A DNA stretch of 55,803 bases from Hyphomicrobiales bacterium (lineage in GTDB: Bacteria > Pseudomonadota > Alphaproteobacteria > Rhizobiales > Ancalomicrobiaceae): positions 1 through 55,803 of the forward strand of contig JAJTBO010000023.1 of NCBI GenBank assembly GCA_021286855.1, read 5' to 3'. The translations under genes were made by a program, and so were the position numbers. The notes under the pieces were generated by a model. That model saw nothing but the letters and a program-made list of their open reading frames with translations. It made no database searches and was not told the origin of the DNA. Shown piece by piece: positions 26,844 through 34,999 of the stretch; position 1 is the stretch's first letter, and the number at the start of each line of letters is the position of its first letter.

Positions 26844-27269
26844 TCACGTCGTCGGTTCGAAGCGCAAGATGCCGGCCACGCGGGGTTCGCCGCCGACGTC
26901 GGAGGGGTGGGAGATCCCGTCCATGACCTCGACCGCGCGGAAATCGAAAGGGCTGACGCCGTCGAGACAGGCGGCGTTGACGCCGAACTGGTTCGGGTTC
27001 GACCGTCGCCGGTGGTGGGTGTAGATGCCGCAGGTCTTGCAGAACCAGTGTTCGGCCGCGCCGGTGTTGAACCGGTAGAGCGTCAGATTGTCTTCGCCCT
27101 CGACGAAGTCGATGTCGGAGAGCGGGGCGGAGACGACGACCGCGCCGCGCATCCGGCAGTAGGAGCAGGTGCAGCGGCGGGCGGTCGCGAGATCGTCGGT
27201 CAGCCGCACGCGGAACTTCACGGTCCGGCAGTGGCAGGCGGCGTCGCGCCATCGTCTCTCGTCGCTCAT
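26844..27269 (-). CDS. GFA family protein (glutathione-dependent formaldehyde-activating enzyme-like)
   Basis: Zinc-binding Mss4-like fold protein of 141 residues. It carries the family cysteines in ACHCRTVKFRV, RRCTCSYCRMRGAVV and FCKTCGIYTHH, which bind structural and catalytic zinc in Gfa. Only some family members act on S-hydroxymethylglutathione and no formaldehyde dehydrogenase is nearby, so the substrate is open. The start at 27269 has GGGGAG upstream. It sits between the CMD-like gene and the pirin gene on the same strand, with 77 and 142 base gaps. Confidence 0.87.
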   Translation of the reverse strand: MSDERRWRDAACHCRTVKFRVRLTDDLATARRCTCSYCRMRGAVVVSAPLSDIDFVEGEDNLTLYRFNTGAAEHWFCKTCGIYTHHRRRSNPNQFGVNAACLDGVSPFDFRAVEVMDGISHPSDVGGEPRVAGILRFEPTT

Positions 27270-27346
27270 CGCCGGTTCTCCCCTCGGGCTTCGGCGAGCC
27301 CAACAAGGCAGTATCGCACCGGCAAACGACGATGCGACGACGTTCG

Positions 27347-27904
27347 TCATCGCTCGTCGGGATGGGTCCAGGCCCAGGGGACGACCGGCGGATCGAGCTC
27401 GGTGTGGGCGAGGGCGTTGGTGAAGTTGGAGAGGAGCTTGGCGGCGAGGCCGGTCAGCACTTCCAGCGCCTGACGCTGGGTGAAGCCGGCGGCGAGGAAG
27501 GTCCGGAGCGCGTCGTCGCCGACGTGGCCGCGTTTCTCGATCAGAAGGCGGGTGAAGGCGCGCAGCGCCTCGAGCCGGGAGTCGGCGAGCGGCGCGCCGT
27601 CGCGCAGGGCCGTCACCATCTCCGGCGGCGCCTTTTCGAGCGTCATCAGGAGCGAATGGCCGGCGGTGCAGTAGTGGCACCGGTTCTCGTAGTTGGCGGT
27701 CATCATCACGATCTGCTGCTCGAGCGGGGTCAGCGTCGTCGCGGTGCGGAACAGGCGGAAGGTCGTGTTGTAGGCCTCGTAGGTGGCCGGGGCCTCGGCC
27801 ATGATCCGGTGAAGGATCGGAAAGAAGCCGAAGGCGGCGATCGATTTGTCGATCTCGGGCCGCGAGGCGGCGGGGGCGCTTTCGGCGTCGTGACGGGTGA
27901 ACAT
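27347..27904 (-). CDS. Carboxymuconolactone decarboxylase family protein (AhpD-like fold)
   Basis: All-helical AhpD-fold protein of 185 residues. The redox motif CxxC-x3-His is intact in YENRCHYCTAGHS (about 93-105), as in alkylhydroperoxidase D and related CMD proteins, followed by the family segment LRAFTRLLIEKRGHV and FTQRQALEVL. This points to a peroxidase or thiol-disulphide function rather than ring decarboxylation. AAGGAG precedes the ATG. It follows azoR after about 80 bases that contain a perfect 21-bp inverted repeat. Confidence 0.85.
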   Translation of the reverse strand: MFTRHDAESAPAASRPEIDKSIAAFGFFPILHRIMAEAPATYEAYNTTFRLFRTATTLTPLEQQIVMMTANYENRCHYCTAGHSLLMTLEKAPPEMVTALRDGAPLADSRLEALRAFTRLLIEKRGHVGDDALRTFLAAGFTQRQALEVLTGLAAKLLSNFTNALAHTELDPPVVPWAWTHPDER

Positions 27905-27941
27905 CGGGACTTCTCCTTCGACGGGGGCCGCGGGCGAGGGC

Positions 27942-27987
27942 GAGAGACGGAGGGCTCGGCGATTTCTCGCCGAGCCCTCCGTCTCTC
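27942..27987. repeat. Perfect 21-bp inverted repeat at the azoR 3' end
   Basis: Arms 27942-27962 and 27967-27987 are perfectly complementary over 21 bp (beginning GAGAGACGGAGGGC) with a TTTC spacer. The right arm includes part of the azoR stop codon. No T-run follows on either strand. As RNA it would be a very stable hairpin, likely protecting the azoR transcript end or separating azoR from the next gene. Its perfection is unusual for a simple terminator. Confidence 0.85.
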
Positions 27988-28609
27988 AGATCGCGGGGAG
28001 GCTCGCGGCGATCCTGCGCTCGGCCTCGGCGACGTTGGCGGCGACGGCTTCCGCGCCGCCGGTCGTCGCCTCGACGCCGACGAAGGAGACGTCGGTCATG
28101 CCGAGGAAGCCGAACAGGAAGCGCAGATAGGGTTCGACGAAGTTGGCGGCGGCGAAGGGCTCGCCGGGCTGGTAGCCGGCCGCGCCATAGGCGCAGAGGA
28201 CATGGACCTTCTTGCCGCCGACGAGGCCGGTGAAGGACGAGCCGTCGTAGGAGAAGGTATGGCCGATGCGGACGATCTGATCGATCCAGGCCTTGAGCGC
28301 CGAGGGGATCGAGAAATTGTACATGGGCACGGTGACGACGACGATGTCGGCGGCGCGAAGCTCGCCGATCAGCGCGTCGGAGAGCGCGGTGGCGCCACGC
28401 AGCGCGTCGGTCATGTCGGCGGCGGGCGTGTAGTAGCCGGCGATCGTCTCCTGGCCGATGTGCGGCAACGGCGCGGCGGCGAGGTCGCGGCGGACGACGT
28501 GGAGGTCGGCGTGGCGGGCCTTCAAGAGGCCCTCGAGATGGTCGCCGAGGGCGCGCGACACCGATCCGGTGGCGCGGGCGCTGGCGTCGATGCGCAGAAG
28601 GGTGGTCAT
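27986..28609 (-). CDS. azoR: FMN-dependent NADH:quinone/azoreductase
   Basis: Flavodoxin-like oxidoreductase of 207 residues of the AzoR family, reducing quinones and azo compounds by two electrons with NADH and FMN. The FMN site is visible in LRIDASARATGSVSRAL at the start, PMYNFSIPSALKAWIDQIVR and the dimer segment LCAYGAAGYQPGEP. The ATG at 28609 has AAGGAG eight bases upstream; longer frames lack similarity. It diverges from a LysR regulator, the usual arrangement for inducible azoreductase genes. Confidence 0.92.
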   Translation of the reverse strand: MTTLLRIDASARATGSVSRALGDHLEGLLKARHADLHVVRRDLAAAPLPHIGQETIAGYYTPAADMTDALRGATALSDALIGELRAADIVVVTVPMYNFSIPSALKAWIDQIVRIGHTFSYDGSSFTGLVGGKKVHVLCAYGAAGYQPGEPFAAANFVEPYLRFLFGFLGMTDVSFVGVEATTGGAEAVAANVAEAERRIAASLPAI

Positions 28610-28730
28610 GGGACGCGCTCCTTTGGGGGACGAGGCGGAGCGGCGTCCGGCGAACAACGAGGTGAACCAGGACATCGGGCGCTCCGTGTGGGGACGCCTC
28701 AGACCTACTCACGCAGTCCGCACCGATAAA

Positions 28731-28749
28731 TCTCTTGAAAGTCACGAGA
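28731..28749. promoter_or_regulatory. Candidate LysR-type box between azoR and lysR
   Basis: TCTC-N11-GAGA at 28731-28749 contains the T-N11-A core of LysR-family boxes and lies 20 bases before the lysR start in the 160-base divergent gap. A TGCGA-N3-TCGCA dyad (28754-28766) lies even closer to the start. Either could be the binding site of the regulator controlling azoR. Confidence 0.4.
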
Positions 28750-28769
28750 CTGGTGCGAATATCGCATCA

Positions 28770-29666
28770 ATGGACATCGAGACGATCCGCCTGTTGATCG
28801 ACATTCGCCATCGGGGCTCCTTCGCCGAGGCGGCGCGCGAGCGCGGGCTCGATCCCTCGCGGGTTTCGCGCGCCGTGGCGGCGGTCGAGGCGGAACTGGG
28901 TCTGCGGCTCTTTCAGCGCACGACGCGGCGGGTCGAGCCGACCGAGGCGGGCGAGCTCTACCTGCGTCGGCTCGCGACGATCGCCGAGGATCTGGAGCGC
29001 GCCCGCGACGACGCGCAATCGGTGAGCCAGGGGCCGGTCGGGCTGTTGCGATTGACCACGACGGTGGCCTTCGGCCAACAGGCGATCGTGCCTCTTCTGC
29101 CCGACTTCCGCCGGGCGCATCCGAAGGTCGACATCGACCTCGTTCTCTCCGACGGCAATCTCGATCTGGTGCGCGAGCGCATCGATCTGGCGGTCAGGCT
29201 CGGCGCGAGCGTCGGCGGCGATCTGGTCGTGTCGAAGCTGCGCGACACGGTCTATCGGGTCTGCGCCGCGCCGGACCATCTCGCGGCGTTCGGGCGGCCG
29301 GAGCGGCCGAGCGATCTCGTCGGGCGGGACTGTCTGCGCTTCAATCTGCCGGGGTTCCGTGATCGCTGGATCTTCGCCGAGGCGGCCGGGGGCGAACCGT
29401 TCGAGGTGCCGATCTCCGGCGGCATCGTCGCGTCCGGAGCGCTGGCGCTGCGGTCGTTGGCGATCGCCGGACTGGGGCCGGCGCTGCTCGCCGACTGGCT
29501 GGTCGACGAGGACATCGCCGCCGGCCGTCTCGTCGATCTCTTCCCCGGCCGCCGCGTCACGGCGACGACCTTCGAGACGGCGGTGTGGATGCTCTATCCG
29601 AGCCGGTCGTTCCTGCCGCGCAAGGTCCGCGCGATGATCGACTTCTTGCGCGCCCGGCTTGGCTGA
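28770..29666 (+). CDS. LysR family transcriptional regulator
   Basis: Regulator of 298 residues with an N-terminal winged helix-turn-helix (MDIETIRLLIDIRHRGSFAE, then LDPSRVSRAVAAVEAELGLRLFQRTTRRV) and the periplasmic-binding-protein-like effector domain from about 90 (VGLLRLTTTVAFGQQAIVPL). The subfamily with a short LRLTTTVAFG linker often regulates oxidoreductases. The start at 28770 matches the family N-terminus. It diverges from azoR and is its likely regulator; the inducer, possibly a quinone, is not known. Confidence 0.93.
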   Translation: MDIETIRLLIDIRHRGSFAEAARERGLDPSRVSRAVAAVEAELGLRLFQRTTRRVEPTEAGELYLRRLATIAEDLERARDDAQSVSQGPVGLLRLTTTVAFGQQAIVPLLPDFRRAHPKVDIDLVLSDGNLDLVRERIDLAVRLGASVGGDLVVSKLRDTVYRVCAAPDHLAAFGRPERPSDLVGRDCLRFNLPGFRDRWIFAEAAGGEPFEVPISGGIVASGALALRSLAIAGLGPALLADWLVDEDIAAGRLVDLFPGRRVTATTFETAVWMLYPSRSFLPRKVRAMIDFLRARLG

Positions 29667-29743
29667 CGCGCCGACTTCGATCGGGTTCGCGCCGTCGCTA
29701 GGCCCCTTGCGGCGAGCGTTTCGTCGCACCCCACGGTCGAGCG

Positions 29744-29772
29744 TCGACAGCGCGGCGGACCAGGGTTATTTT
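29744..29772 (+). promoter_or_regulatory. Promoter of the DUF134/NifX-like pair
   Basis: TCGACA (29744-29749) and TATTTT (29767-29772) stand 17 bp apart, ending 28 bases before the DUF134 start. The stretch after the -10 (29773-29794) is strikingly AT-rich and holds repeated ATCAT units, a possible operator for the DUF134 protein itself. Confidence 0.5.
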
Positions 29773-29800
29773 GAACATATCATCATAATCATGGTGAGGC

Positions 29801-30157
29801 ATGGCGCGACCCAGGAAGATCCGCACCGTCAGCGCGGCCGTCGGCCGGCGCTATTACAAGCCGCAGGGGATCCCGCTCCGGGATCTCGCCGAGACGGTCG
29901 TCACCCTCGACGCGCTCGAGGCGATGCGCCTCGTCGACGCCGAAGGGCTCGATCAGCGGGCGGCGGCGCGGGCGATGGAGGTCTCGCCGGCGACCGTGTC
30001 GCGTCTCCTCGCGGAGGGGCGGCGGGCGGTGGCGGAGGCGCTGTGTCGAGGATGGGCGTTGCGCATCGAGGGTGGTCCGGTCGAGATCGCCGAAGAAGCG
30101 GGCCGTTGTCGCCGTGGGATCGACGAAGTCGTCGCGGCGCTCGAAGACGAGGAGTGA
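29801..30157 (+). CDS. DUF134 family putative DNA-binding regulator
   Basis: Small protein of 118 residues in the DUF134 (UPF0251) family. It begins MARPRKIRTVSAAVGRRYYKPQG, with the conserved MxRPRK start and the RYYKPxG segment, and carries a sigma70-region-4-like helix-turn-helix (LDALEAMRLVDAEGLDQRAA, ARAMEVSPATVSRLLAEGRRAVAEAL, about 40-85). These proteins usually neighbour genes of the dinitrogenase cofactor (NifX/NafY-like) family, as here, four bases upstream of the next start. Target and signal are unknown; regulation of the partner is inference. The family is commonest in anaerobes, which makes it somewhat unexpected here. Confidence 0.87.
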   Translation: MARPRKIRTVSAAVGRRYYKPQGIPLRDLAETVVTLDALEAMRLVDAEGLDQRAAARAMEVSPATVSRLLAEGRRAVAEALCRGWALRIEGGPVEIAEEAGRCRRGIDEVVAALEDEE

Positions 30158-30161
30158 AGAC

Positions 30162-30563
30162 GTGAGTGAGACCATCGCCGTTCCTTCCGACGCCCCTGGG
30201 GGGCTCGACGCGTCGATCTCGGCGCATTTCGGCCATTGCGACGTCTTCACCCTGGTGGAGATCGAGGACGGCCGCATTCTCGGCACGTCGCTCCTGAGCC
30301 CGCCGGCGCACGAGCCGGGCGGATGCCTGGGGCCGGTCGCGGCGCTCGCCGCCGCCGGGGTCGGCGTCATCGTCACCGGCGGCATGGGCGCGCGGCCGCT
30401 GATGGGCTTCCTGGAGGCGGGGATCCGACCCTATTTCGCCGAAGACTGCGCCGACGTCGACGATGCGGCGCGCGCCTTCGCCGCCGGGATCCTGCCGGCC
30501 TTCGCGCCGGCCCGCAGCTGCCAGGGCGGCGGACACTGCGGCGATCACGATCATCACGACTGA
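30162..30563 (+). CDS. Dinitrogenase iron-molybdenum cofactor biosynthesis (NifX/NafY) domain protein
   Basis: Protein of 133 residues with the RNase H-like NifX/NafY/NifB-C fold that binds iron-molybdenum or iron-sulphur cofactors in nitrogenase relatives. Recognisable parts are SISAHFGHCDVFTLVEIEDG, GGCLGPVAALAAAGVGVIVT and GGMGARPLMGFLEAGIRPYF. The tail is rich in Cys and His (RSCQGGGHCGDHDHHD) and may bind metal. The start is GTG at 30162, preceded by GAGGAG at the end of the DUF134 gene, so the two are one operon. No nif genes are in the window; the role is likely a stand-alone metal-cluster carrier or sensor, unproven. Confidence 0.82.
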   Translation: MSETIAVPSDAPGGLDASISAHFGHCDVFTLVEIEDGRILGTSLLSPPAHEPGGCLGPVAALAAAGVGVIVTGGMGARPLMGFLEAGIRPYFAEDCADVDDAARAFAAGILPAFAPARSCQGGGHCGDHDHHD

Positions 30564-30605
30564 GCGTGGAGCGAAACGAGCGAGTTCGGCGGGCGACGAC
30601 CCACG

Positions 30606-32447
30606 TCAGCCCTCGAACTCCCTCACCGCCTTCAGGAACACGTCGGCGAAACGCTCCAGCTTCGCCGCGCCGACGCCGTGCAACGTCGCCATTTCGGTTC
30701 GGTTCGACGGCTTCTTCTCGGCCATTTCGATCAGGGTGCGGTCGGCGAAGACGACGTAGGCGGGCGCGTTCAACTCGCGCGCCAGATCGGCGCGGACCGA
30801 CTTCAGGCGGGCGAGGAGACGCGCCGCCTCTTCGTCGAGGCCGGCGGCGGACGGCTTCTTGTCGATCTTCGCCGACTTCTTGCGGCCTTCGCTCCGCGCC
30901 GCCTCGACCACGTCGCGGCGGAAGACGACCGGGTGCGCGCCCTTCAACACCTCGCCGCCGGCGTCGGTCACCCACCAGGCGCCGTGCGCGGCCGGGTCGA
31001 CGTCGGCGAGGCCGAGCGCCAGCATCTGGCGGAAGATCGCCCGCCACTGTGGTTTCGAAAACTCCTTGCCGACGCCGAAGGTCTTGAGCTTGTCGTGGCC
31101 GAACTGCGCGACCCGCTCGGTGCGTTCGCCGGTCAGGACGTCGATGACGTGGACCTCGCCGAAGCGCTGGCCGGTGCGGACGATCGCGGAGAGGGCCTTC
31201 TGGGCGGCGAGCGTGCCGTCGAAGGTCTCGACCCCGTCGCGGCAGACGTCGCAATGGCCGCAGGGTTCGCTCTCCTCGCCGAAGAAGGCGAGGAGGACCT
31301 GACGGCGGCAGCGCGGCGTCTCGGCCAAGGCCACGAGCGCGTTCAGGCGCTGGCGCTCGATCCGCTTCTGCTCGTCGGAGGCTTCGCTCTCGTCGATCTG
31401 ACGGCGGCGCAGAAGGATGTCGTCGGTGCCGTAGAGGGTCAGCGTGTCGGCGGGCAGGCCGTCGCGGCCGGCGCGGCCGATCTCCTGATACCAGGCCTCG
31501 ATCGACTTCGGCAGGCTCGCATGCGCCACGAAGCGGACGTCCGGCTTGTCGATGCCCATGCCGAAGGCGACGGTGGCCACGACGACGACGCCGTCCTCGC
31601 GCAGGAACGTGTCCTGCGCGGTCGAGCGCGCCTCGGCCTCCATGCCGGCGTGATAGGCGAGCGCCCGGTGGCCGCTCGCGCGGAAGGCTTCGGCGAGGTC
31701 TTCGGTCTGGCGGCGCGACGAGCAATAGACGACGCCGCTCTCGCCGCGGTGCGTCTCCAGAAACCGCAGCAGCTGCCGCCGCGCCTCGGCCTTCGGGCGC
31801 ATGGCGAGGAAGAGGTTGGGCCGGTCGAAGCCATGGACGAAGACCACCGGCTCGCGGGTGAAGAGCCGTTCGCGGATCTCGGCGCGGGTCGCCTCGTCGG
31901 CGGTGGCGGTGAGCGCGAGGAGGCGCGGCGAGCCGACCGCCGCGGCGAAGGCGCCGATGTCGCGATATTCGGGGCGGAAGTCGTGGCCCCACTGTGAGAT
32001 GCAATGCGCCTCGTCGACGGCGATCATCGCGACGTCGGCGCCCCGCAACATCTCCTGGGTGTCGGGGCGGGCGAGCCGTTCCGGCGCGAGATAGAGCAGG
32101 CGCAGACGATGGGCGCGCAGGTCGTCCATGATCTCGCGCCATTCGGCGGCGTCGGTGGTCGAGTTGAGCGCGCCGGCGGCGACGCCGTTGGCGCGCATCT
32201 GGGCGACCTGATTGCGCATCAGGGCGATCAGCGGCGAGACGACGACGACCAGTTCCTCGCGCACCAGGGCGGGGAGCTGGTAGCACATCGACTTGCCGGC
32301 GCCGGTCGGCATGACGGCGAGGACGTCGCGGCCGGCGAGGACCGCGCTCACGATCTCGTCCTGGCCGGGGCGCAGATCCGGATAGCCGAAGACCTCGCGC
32401 AGGATCGTACGGGCGCGGTCGAGGTCGGCGGAGACGGGCGTGGGCAT
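30606..32447 (-). CDS. recQ: ATP-dependent DNA helicase RecQ
   Basis: 3'-5' superfamily 2 helicase of 613 residues acting in recombination repair and replication fork processing. Helicase motifs: MPTGAGKSMCYQLPAL (Walker A), SPLIALMRNQV, AVDEAHCISQWGHDFRPEY (DEAH and aromatic-rich loop), LALTATAD, GVVYCSSRR, FGMGIDKPDVRFVAH and YQEIGRAGRDG. The RQC zinc site has CRRQ followed by CGHCDVC, then the winged helix; a single HRDC domain (about 540-613) ends the protein. The start at 32447 was chosen at the family N-terminus; the frame extends upstream without similarity. It converges with the NifX-like gene. Confidence 0.96.
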   Translation of the reverse strand: MPTPVSADLDRARTILREVFGYPDLRPGQDEIVSAVLAGRDVLAVMPTGAGKSMCYQLPALVREELVVVVSPLIALMRNQVAQMRANGVAAGALNSTTDAAEWREIMDDLRAHRLRLLYLAPERLARPDTQEMLRGADVAMIAVDEAHCISQWGHDFRPEYRDIGAFAAAVGSPRLLALTATADEATRAEIRERLFTREPVVFVHGFDRPNLFLAMRPKAEARRQLLRFLETHRGESGVVYCSSRRQTEDLAEAFRASGHRALAYHAGMEAEARSTAQDTFLREDGVVVVATVAFGMGIDKPDVRFVAHASLPKSIEAWYQEIGRAGRDGLPADTLTLYGTDDILLRRRQIDESEASDEQKRIERQRLNALVALAETPRCRRQVLLAFFGEESEPCGHCDVCRDGVETFDGTLAAQKALSAIVRTGQRFGEVHVIDVLTGERTERVAQFGHDKLKTFGVGKEFSKPQWRAIFRQMLALGLADVDPAAHGAWWVTDAGGEVLKGAHPVVFRRDVVEAARSEGRKKSAKIDKKPSAAGLDEEAARLLARLKSVRADLARELNAPAYVVFADRTLIEMAEKKPSNRTEMATLHGVGAAKLERFADVFLKAVREFEG

Positions 32448-32707
32448 CGTCGGAGACTCGGGTTGGCGGTCGAGAGGGAAGCTGGGCGGCGGCGCGGCGG
32501 ACGTCAATGGGCGTCGCACGGCGAGGGCGAGACGGGGAGAGCCATCCGCGCATCGTAAGGGAAAACCAACCAATCCCACGACTTTCACGGGCAATCGCGC
32601 CGGATTTAACGCGATCTGCGCCTCTCGTCGCGATGATCGGCTCGCAGCCGGTCCGTTCTCGAGGCGAGGCGGGCGATCGCCGGCGCGGCGAAAGAGCGTG
32701 ATTCTTG

Positions 32708-33829
32708 ATGTCCATCGAGATCGGAACGTCGATACGAGACTACGGCGCAGGCCGGACGGAGAGAGCCGCGCGCAGCGCGGTCGGCGCCGTCGTGGGCGGA
32801 CGCGTCGTCCAGATCGACATGATGCGTTTCTTCGCCTTCGCGACGATCGCCGTCATCCACGTCTCCTGGGTCAATACGCGAGAGATCAACGGCTACTCCA
32901 TCCTGTTGACGCTGACGCGCTATTCGCTGCCGTTCTTCTTCATGGCGGCGGGCTATTTCGCGGCGCGGCATCTCGACGACGATCTCGCCTATCTGAAGCG
33001 GGTCTATGTCCGGCTCGGCGGGCTGTTCCTGTTCTGGGAGCTGATCTACAACGGGATCCACTTCTTCCTCTACGACTTCGGCTATCGCTGCCTGCCGACG
33101 ACCTGGCGAGAGGCGGCGGCCTGTCTCGCCGCGACCCTCAACAGCGGCGGCGTCGCGTTCCATCTGTGGTTCCTGCCGTGGCTGGCGGTCTCGATCACGA
33201 TCTTCCTCGGCCTGATGCGCTTCGGTTGGCGAGCGGTGGGGATCGGTTCGGCGCTGCTCTACGGGCTCGGCCTCGCCGTCGGCCCCTACAACGAGTTCAC
33301 CGGCGTCTTCCCGTGGGTCGAACGGATCTATCCCGACCCGATCGGCTTCACGGCGCGCAACGGTCCGTTCTTCGGACCGCTCTTCGTGGCGTTCGGCGCG
33401 TTGGCGGCGCGGCGCGGCGAAGTGATCGCGAAAGCGCCCTGGTCGGCGATCGCGCTGGGCATGGTCGCGGGTCTGACGCTGTTCGGTTCCGAAGCGATCT
33501 TCATCGCCGGTCACGGCGTGAAGATGGTCTCCAACTTCAATTTTCTGCTCGGCTCGGTGCTGTTCGCGCCGGCGCTGTTCTTCCTGGTGATGCGGACGCC
33601 GGTCAATCCGGTCACGCTGACGCTGTCGCGGCTCGGCCGCCATGCGCTCGGCATGTACTGCATCCACGCCCTGTTCACGCTGCCCTACAACCAGCTCCAT
33701 CCGGCGACGCTGCGCCTGGAGACGCCGCTCGCGGTCTCGCTGCTGCAGGCGGTCTGGGTGATCGCGGCGTCGATCGCGGCGTCGCTGATCCTGTCGCACG
33801 TGCCGGGACTGCGGCGGTTCGTGGTGTGA
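32708..33829 (+). CDS. Acyltransferase family membrane protein (acyltransferase 3-like)
   Basis: Polytopic membrane protein of 373 residues resembling the acyltransferase 3 / WecH-like family that O-acetylates or acylates sugars. About ten hydrophobic helices start near residue 38 (IDMMRFFAFATIAVIHVSW), with the family features of an N-terminal Arg/His helix (R41, H52) and the downstream segments LPFFFMAAGYFA, HLWFLPWLAVSI and LGRHALGMYCIHALF. The N-terminal 35 residues are cytoplasmic and not conserved. No polysaccharide genes are next to it, so its target is unknown. Its stop codon abuts that of alkB with no gap. Confidence 0.8.
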   Translation: MSIEIGTSIRDYGAGRTERAARSAVGAVVGGRVVQIDMMRFFAFATIAVIHVSWVNTREINGYSILLTLTRYSLPFFFMAAGYFAARHLDDDLAYLKRVYVRLGGLFLFWELIYNGIHFFLYDFGYRCLPTTWREAAACLAATLNSGGVAFHLWFLPWLAVSITIFLGLMRFGWRAVGIGSALLYGLGLAVGPYNEFTGVFPWVERIYPDPIGFTARNGPFFGPLFVAFGALAARRGEVIAKAPWSAIALGMVAGLTLFGSEAIFIAGHGVKMVSNFNFLLGSVLFAPALFFLVMRTPVNPVTLTLSRLGRHALGMYCIHALFTLPYNQLHPATLRLETPLAVSLLQAVWVIAASIAASLILSHVPGLRRFVV

Positions 33830-34432
33830 TCAGGGCGGGTTCACCCGGCGCAGGGTGAGGTTCAGCCGGCCGCCGCGTTCGAGCAGGCTCGACGTGCCGG
33901 GCAGGATGCGGTCGACGCCGTGGAAGGCGAGACGCAGCGGCCCGGCGAGCGCCATGACGTCGCCGGAGGCGAGCGGGAAGGACCGGGTCGGATCGCTCCG
34001 TTCGACGCCGCTGAGCCGGAAGCGCGCGGTGTCGCCGAGCGACACCGAGAGGAGCGGCGCGGCGAGATCGGCTTCGTCGCGATCTTGATGCAGCCCCATC
34101 TTGGCCTCCGGTCCGTAGAAGTTGACGAGGCAGGCCTCCGGCGGCGCGCGGTATCCGGTCACGGCGTCCCACAGAGCGAGGAGCGACGGCGGGATCGGCG
34201 GCCAGGGGCGGCCGGTCTCGGGGTGGGTCGGCTGGTAGCGATAGCCGGCGCGGTCGGCGACCCAGCCGAGCGGACCGCAATTGGTCATGCGGACGGAGAA
34301 GGGTTTTCCGGTCCGCGGCATGACGGGCGTGAAGAAGGGCGCGTCGCGGACGACCTCGCGCAGGGCGGCGACGAGCGCCTCCTGTTCGGCGCGGTCGAGG
34401 CGGCCGGGCAGCAGGGTGAGGCCGTCGGACAT
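33830..34432 (-). CDS. alkB: Alpha-ketoglutarate-dependent dioxygenase AlkB
   Basis: Fe(II)/2-oxoglutarate dioxygenase of 200 residues that removes methyl adducts such as 1-methyladenine and 3-methylcytosine from DNA. The double-stranded beta-helix signature is complete: iron ligands His and Asp in [11 protein letters not shown], the distal His in [11 protein letters not shown], and the 2-oxoglutarate Arg motif RLNLTLRRV at the end; [17 protein letters not shown] and [14 protein letters not shown] match. The start at 34432 ([10 protein letters not shown]) gives the usual length; an in-frame ATG further upstream is possible, and no strong ribosome site is seen. It converges head-on with the acyltransferase gene. 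Confidence 0.92.
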   Translation of the reverse strand: MSDGLTLLPGRLDRAEQEALVAALREVVRDAPFFTPVMPRTGKPFSVRMTNCGPLGWVADRAGYRYQPTHPETGRPWPPIPPSLLALWDAVTGYRAPPEACLVNFYGPEAKMGLHQDRDEADLAAPLLSVSLGDTARFRLSGVERSDPTRSFPLASGDVMALAGPLRLAFHGVDRILPGTSSLLERGGRLNLTLRRVNPP

Positions 34433-34460
34433 CGGGGGGCGGGTCGCGCGCATCGCCCGA

Positions 34461-34859
34461 TCAATCTCCACCGCCGCCATCTCCGCCTCCGCCGCCGTCA
34501 CCGTCACCGGCGTTGCCGTCGTCGGAACCGAAGACGTGATATTCCCAGATGCCGAAGCCGATGCCGCCGTCTCCGACCTGCGCCGCGCCGGAGGCGGGGA
34601 GCCGCACCGAGGCCCTCACCAGATCGAACCCCATCCCGACGAGGGGATGGATCACCAGCACCGCGACCGCCGTTTCGACGGCGATTGCGGCGACGGCGAT
34701 CGTCGGATCGAGCGCGCCGGCGAGGAGATCCAGGGGATCGAGGAAGATCGCGACGTCGAGGGCGAGCGCGACGGCGATCACCAGCACGGCGGCGGCGACG
34801 GCCCGCGGTCGTGGCGCGGCGCGTACGGCGGAGAGGCGAGAGAGCATCGAAGGGGACAT
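34461..34859 (-). CDS. Small membrane protein with Gly/Asp-rich tail, function unknown
   Basis: Predicted protein of 132 residues. Two hydrophobic segments are visible (about 19-45, [20 protein letters not shown], and about 55-78, [20 protein letters not shown]), followed by a soluble part with [13 protein letters not shown] and a tail of Gly and Asp (from about residue 115 to 132). A GGAC ribosome site lies before the ATG at 34859. It sits 28 bases upstream of alkB on the same strand and diverges from dnaK. The tail and the membrane pair suggest a real gene rather than an antisense frame, but I recognise no family. Confidence 0.55.
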   Translation of the reverse strand: MSPSMLSRLSAVRAAPRPRAVAAAVLVIAVALALDVAIFLDPLDLLAGALDPTIAVAAIAVETAVAVLVIHPLVGMGFDLVRASVRLPASGAAQVGDGGIGFGIWEYHVFGSDDGNAGDGDGGGGGDGGGGD

Positions 34860-34973
34860 GTCGCGTGGTCCTGTCGTGTGAACGCGCCTCGCTCGGGGCC
34901 GCCGCTCGGGGGACCGTCGTTCCGTCCCGGCCGATCTCGGATCGACCCGACGAGTTTCCCGGTCCCTTCCCTC

Positions 34974-34999
34974 CTTGCGGCCCCGAAACGCCCCACTTA
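34974..34999 (+). promoter_or_regulatory. dnaK: Candidate heat-shock (sigma-32) promoter of dnaK
   Basis: CTTGCGG (34974-34980) followed ten bases later by CCCCACTTA (34991-34999) resembles the RpoH consensus CTTGAAA-N11-15-CCCCATNTA, with a C-rich run before the -35 as in enterobacterial dnaK. The spacer is a little short. It leaves a leader of about 155 bases before dnaK. The rest of the 303-base gap (34860-35162) holds no gene. Confidence 0.5.

Noticed and set aside
27942-27987. A Rho-independent terminator
   Set aside because: The 21-bp hairpin has no T-run on either strand, so I list it as an inverted repeat with unknown role.
30162-30563. Part of a nitrogen fixation (nif) cluster
   Set aside because: The NifX/NafY fold is present but no other nif gene lies in the window, and stand-alone members with DUF134 partners are common without nitrogenase.
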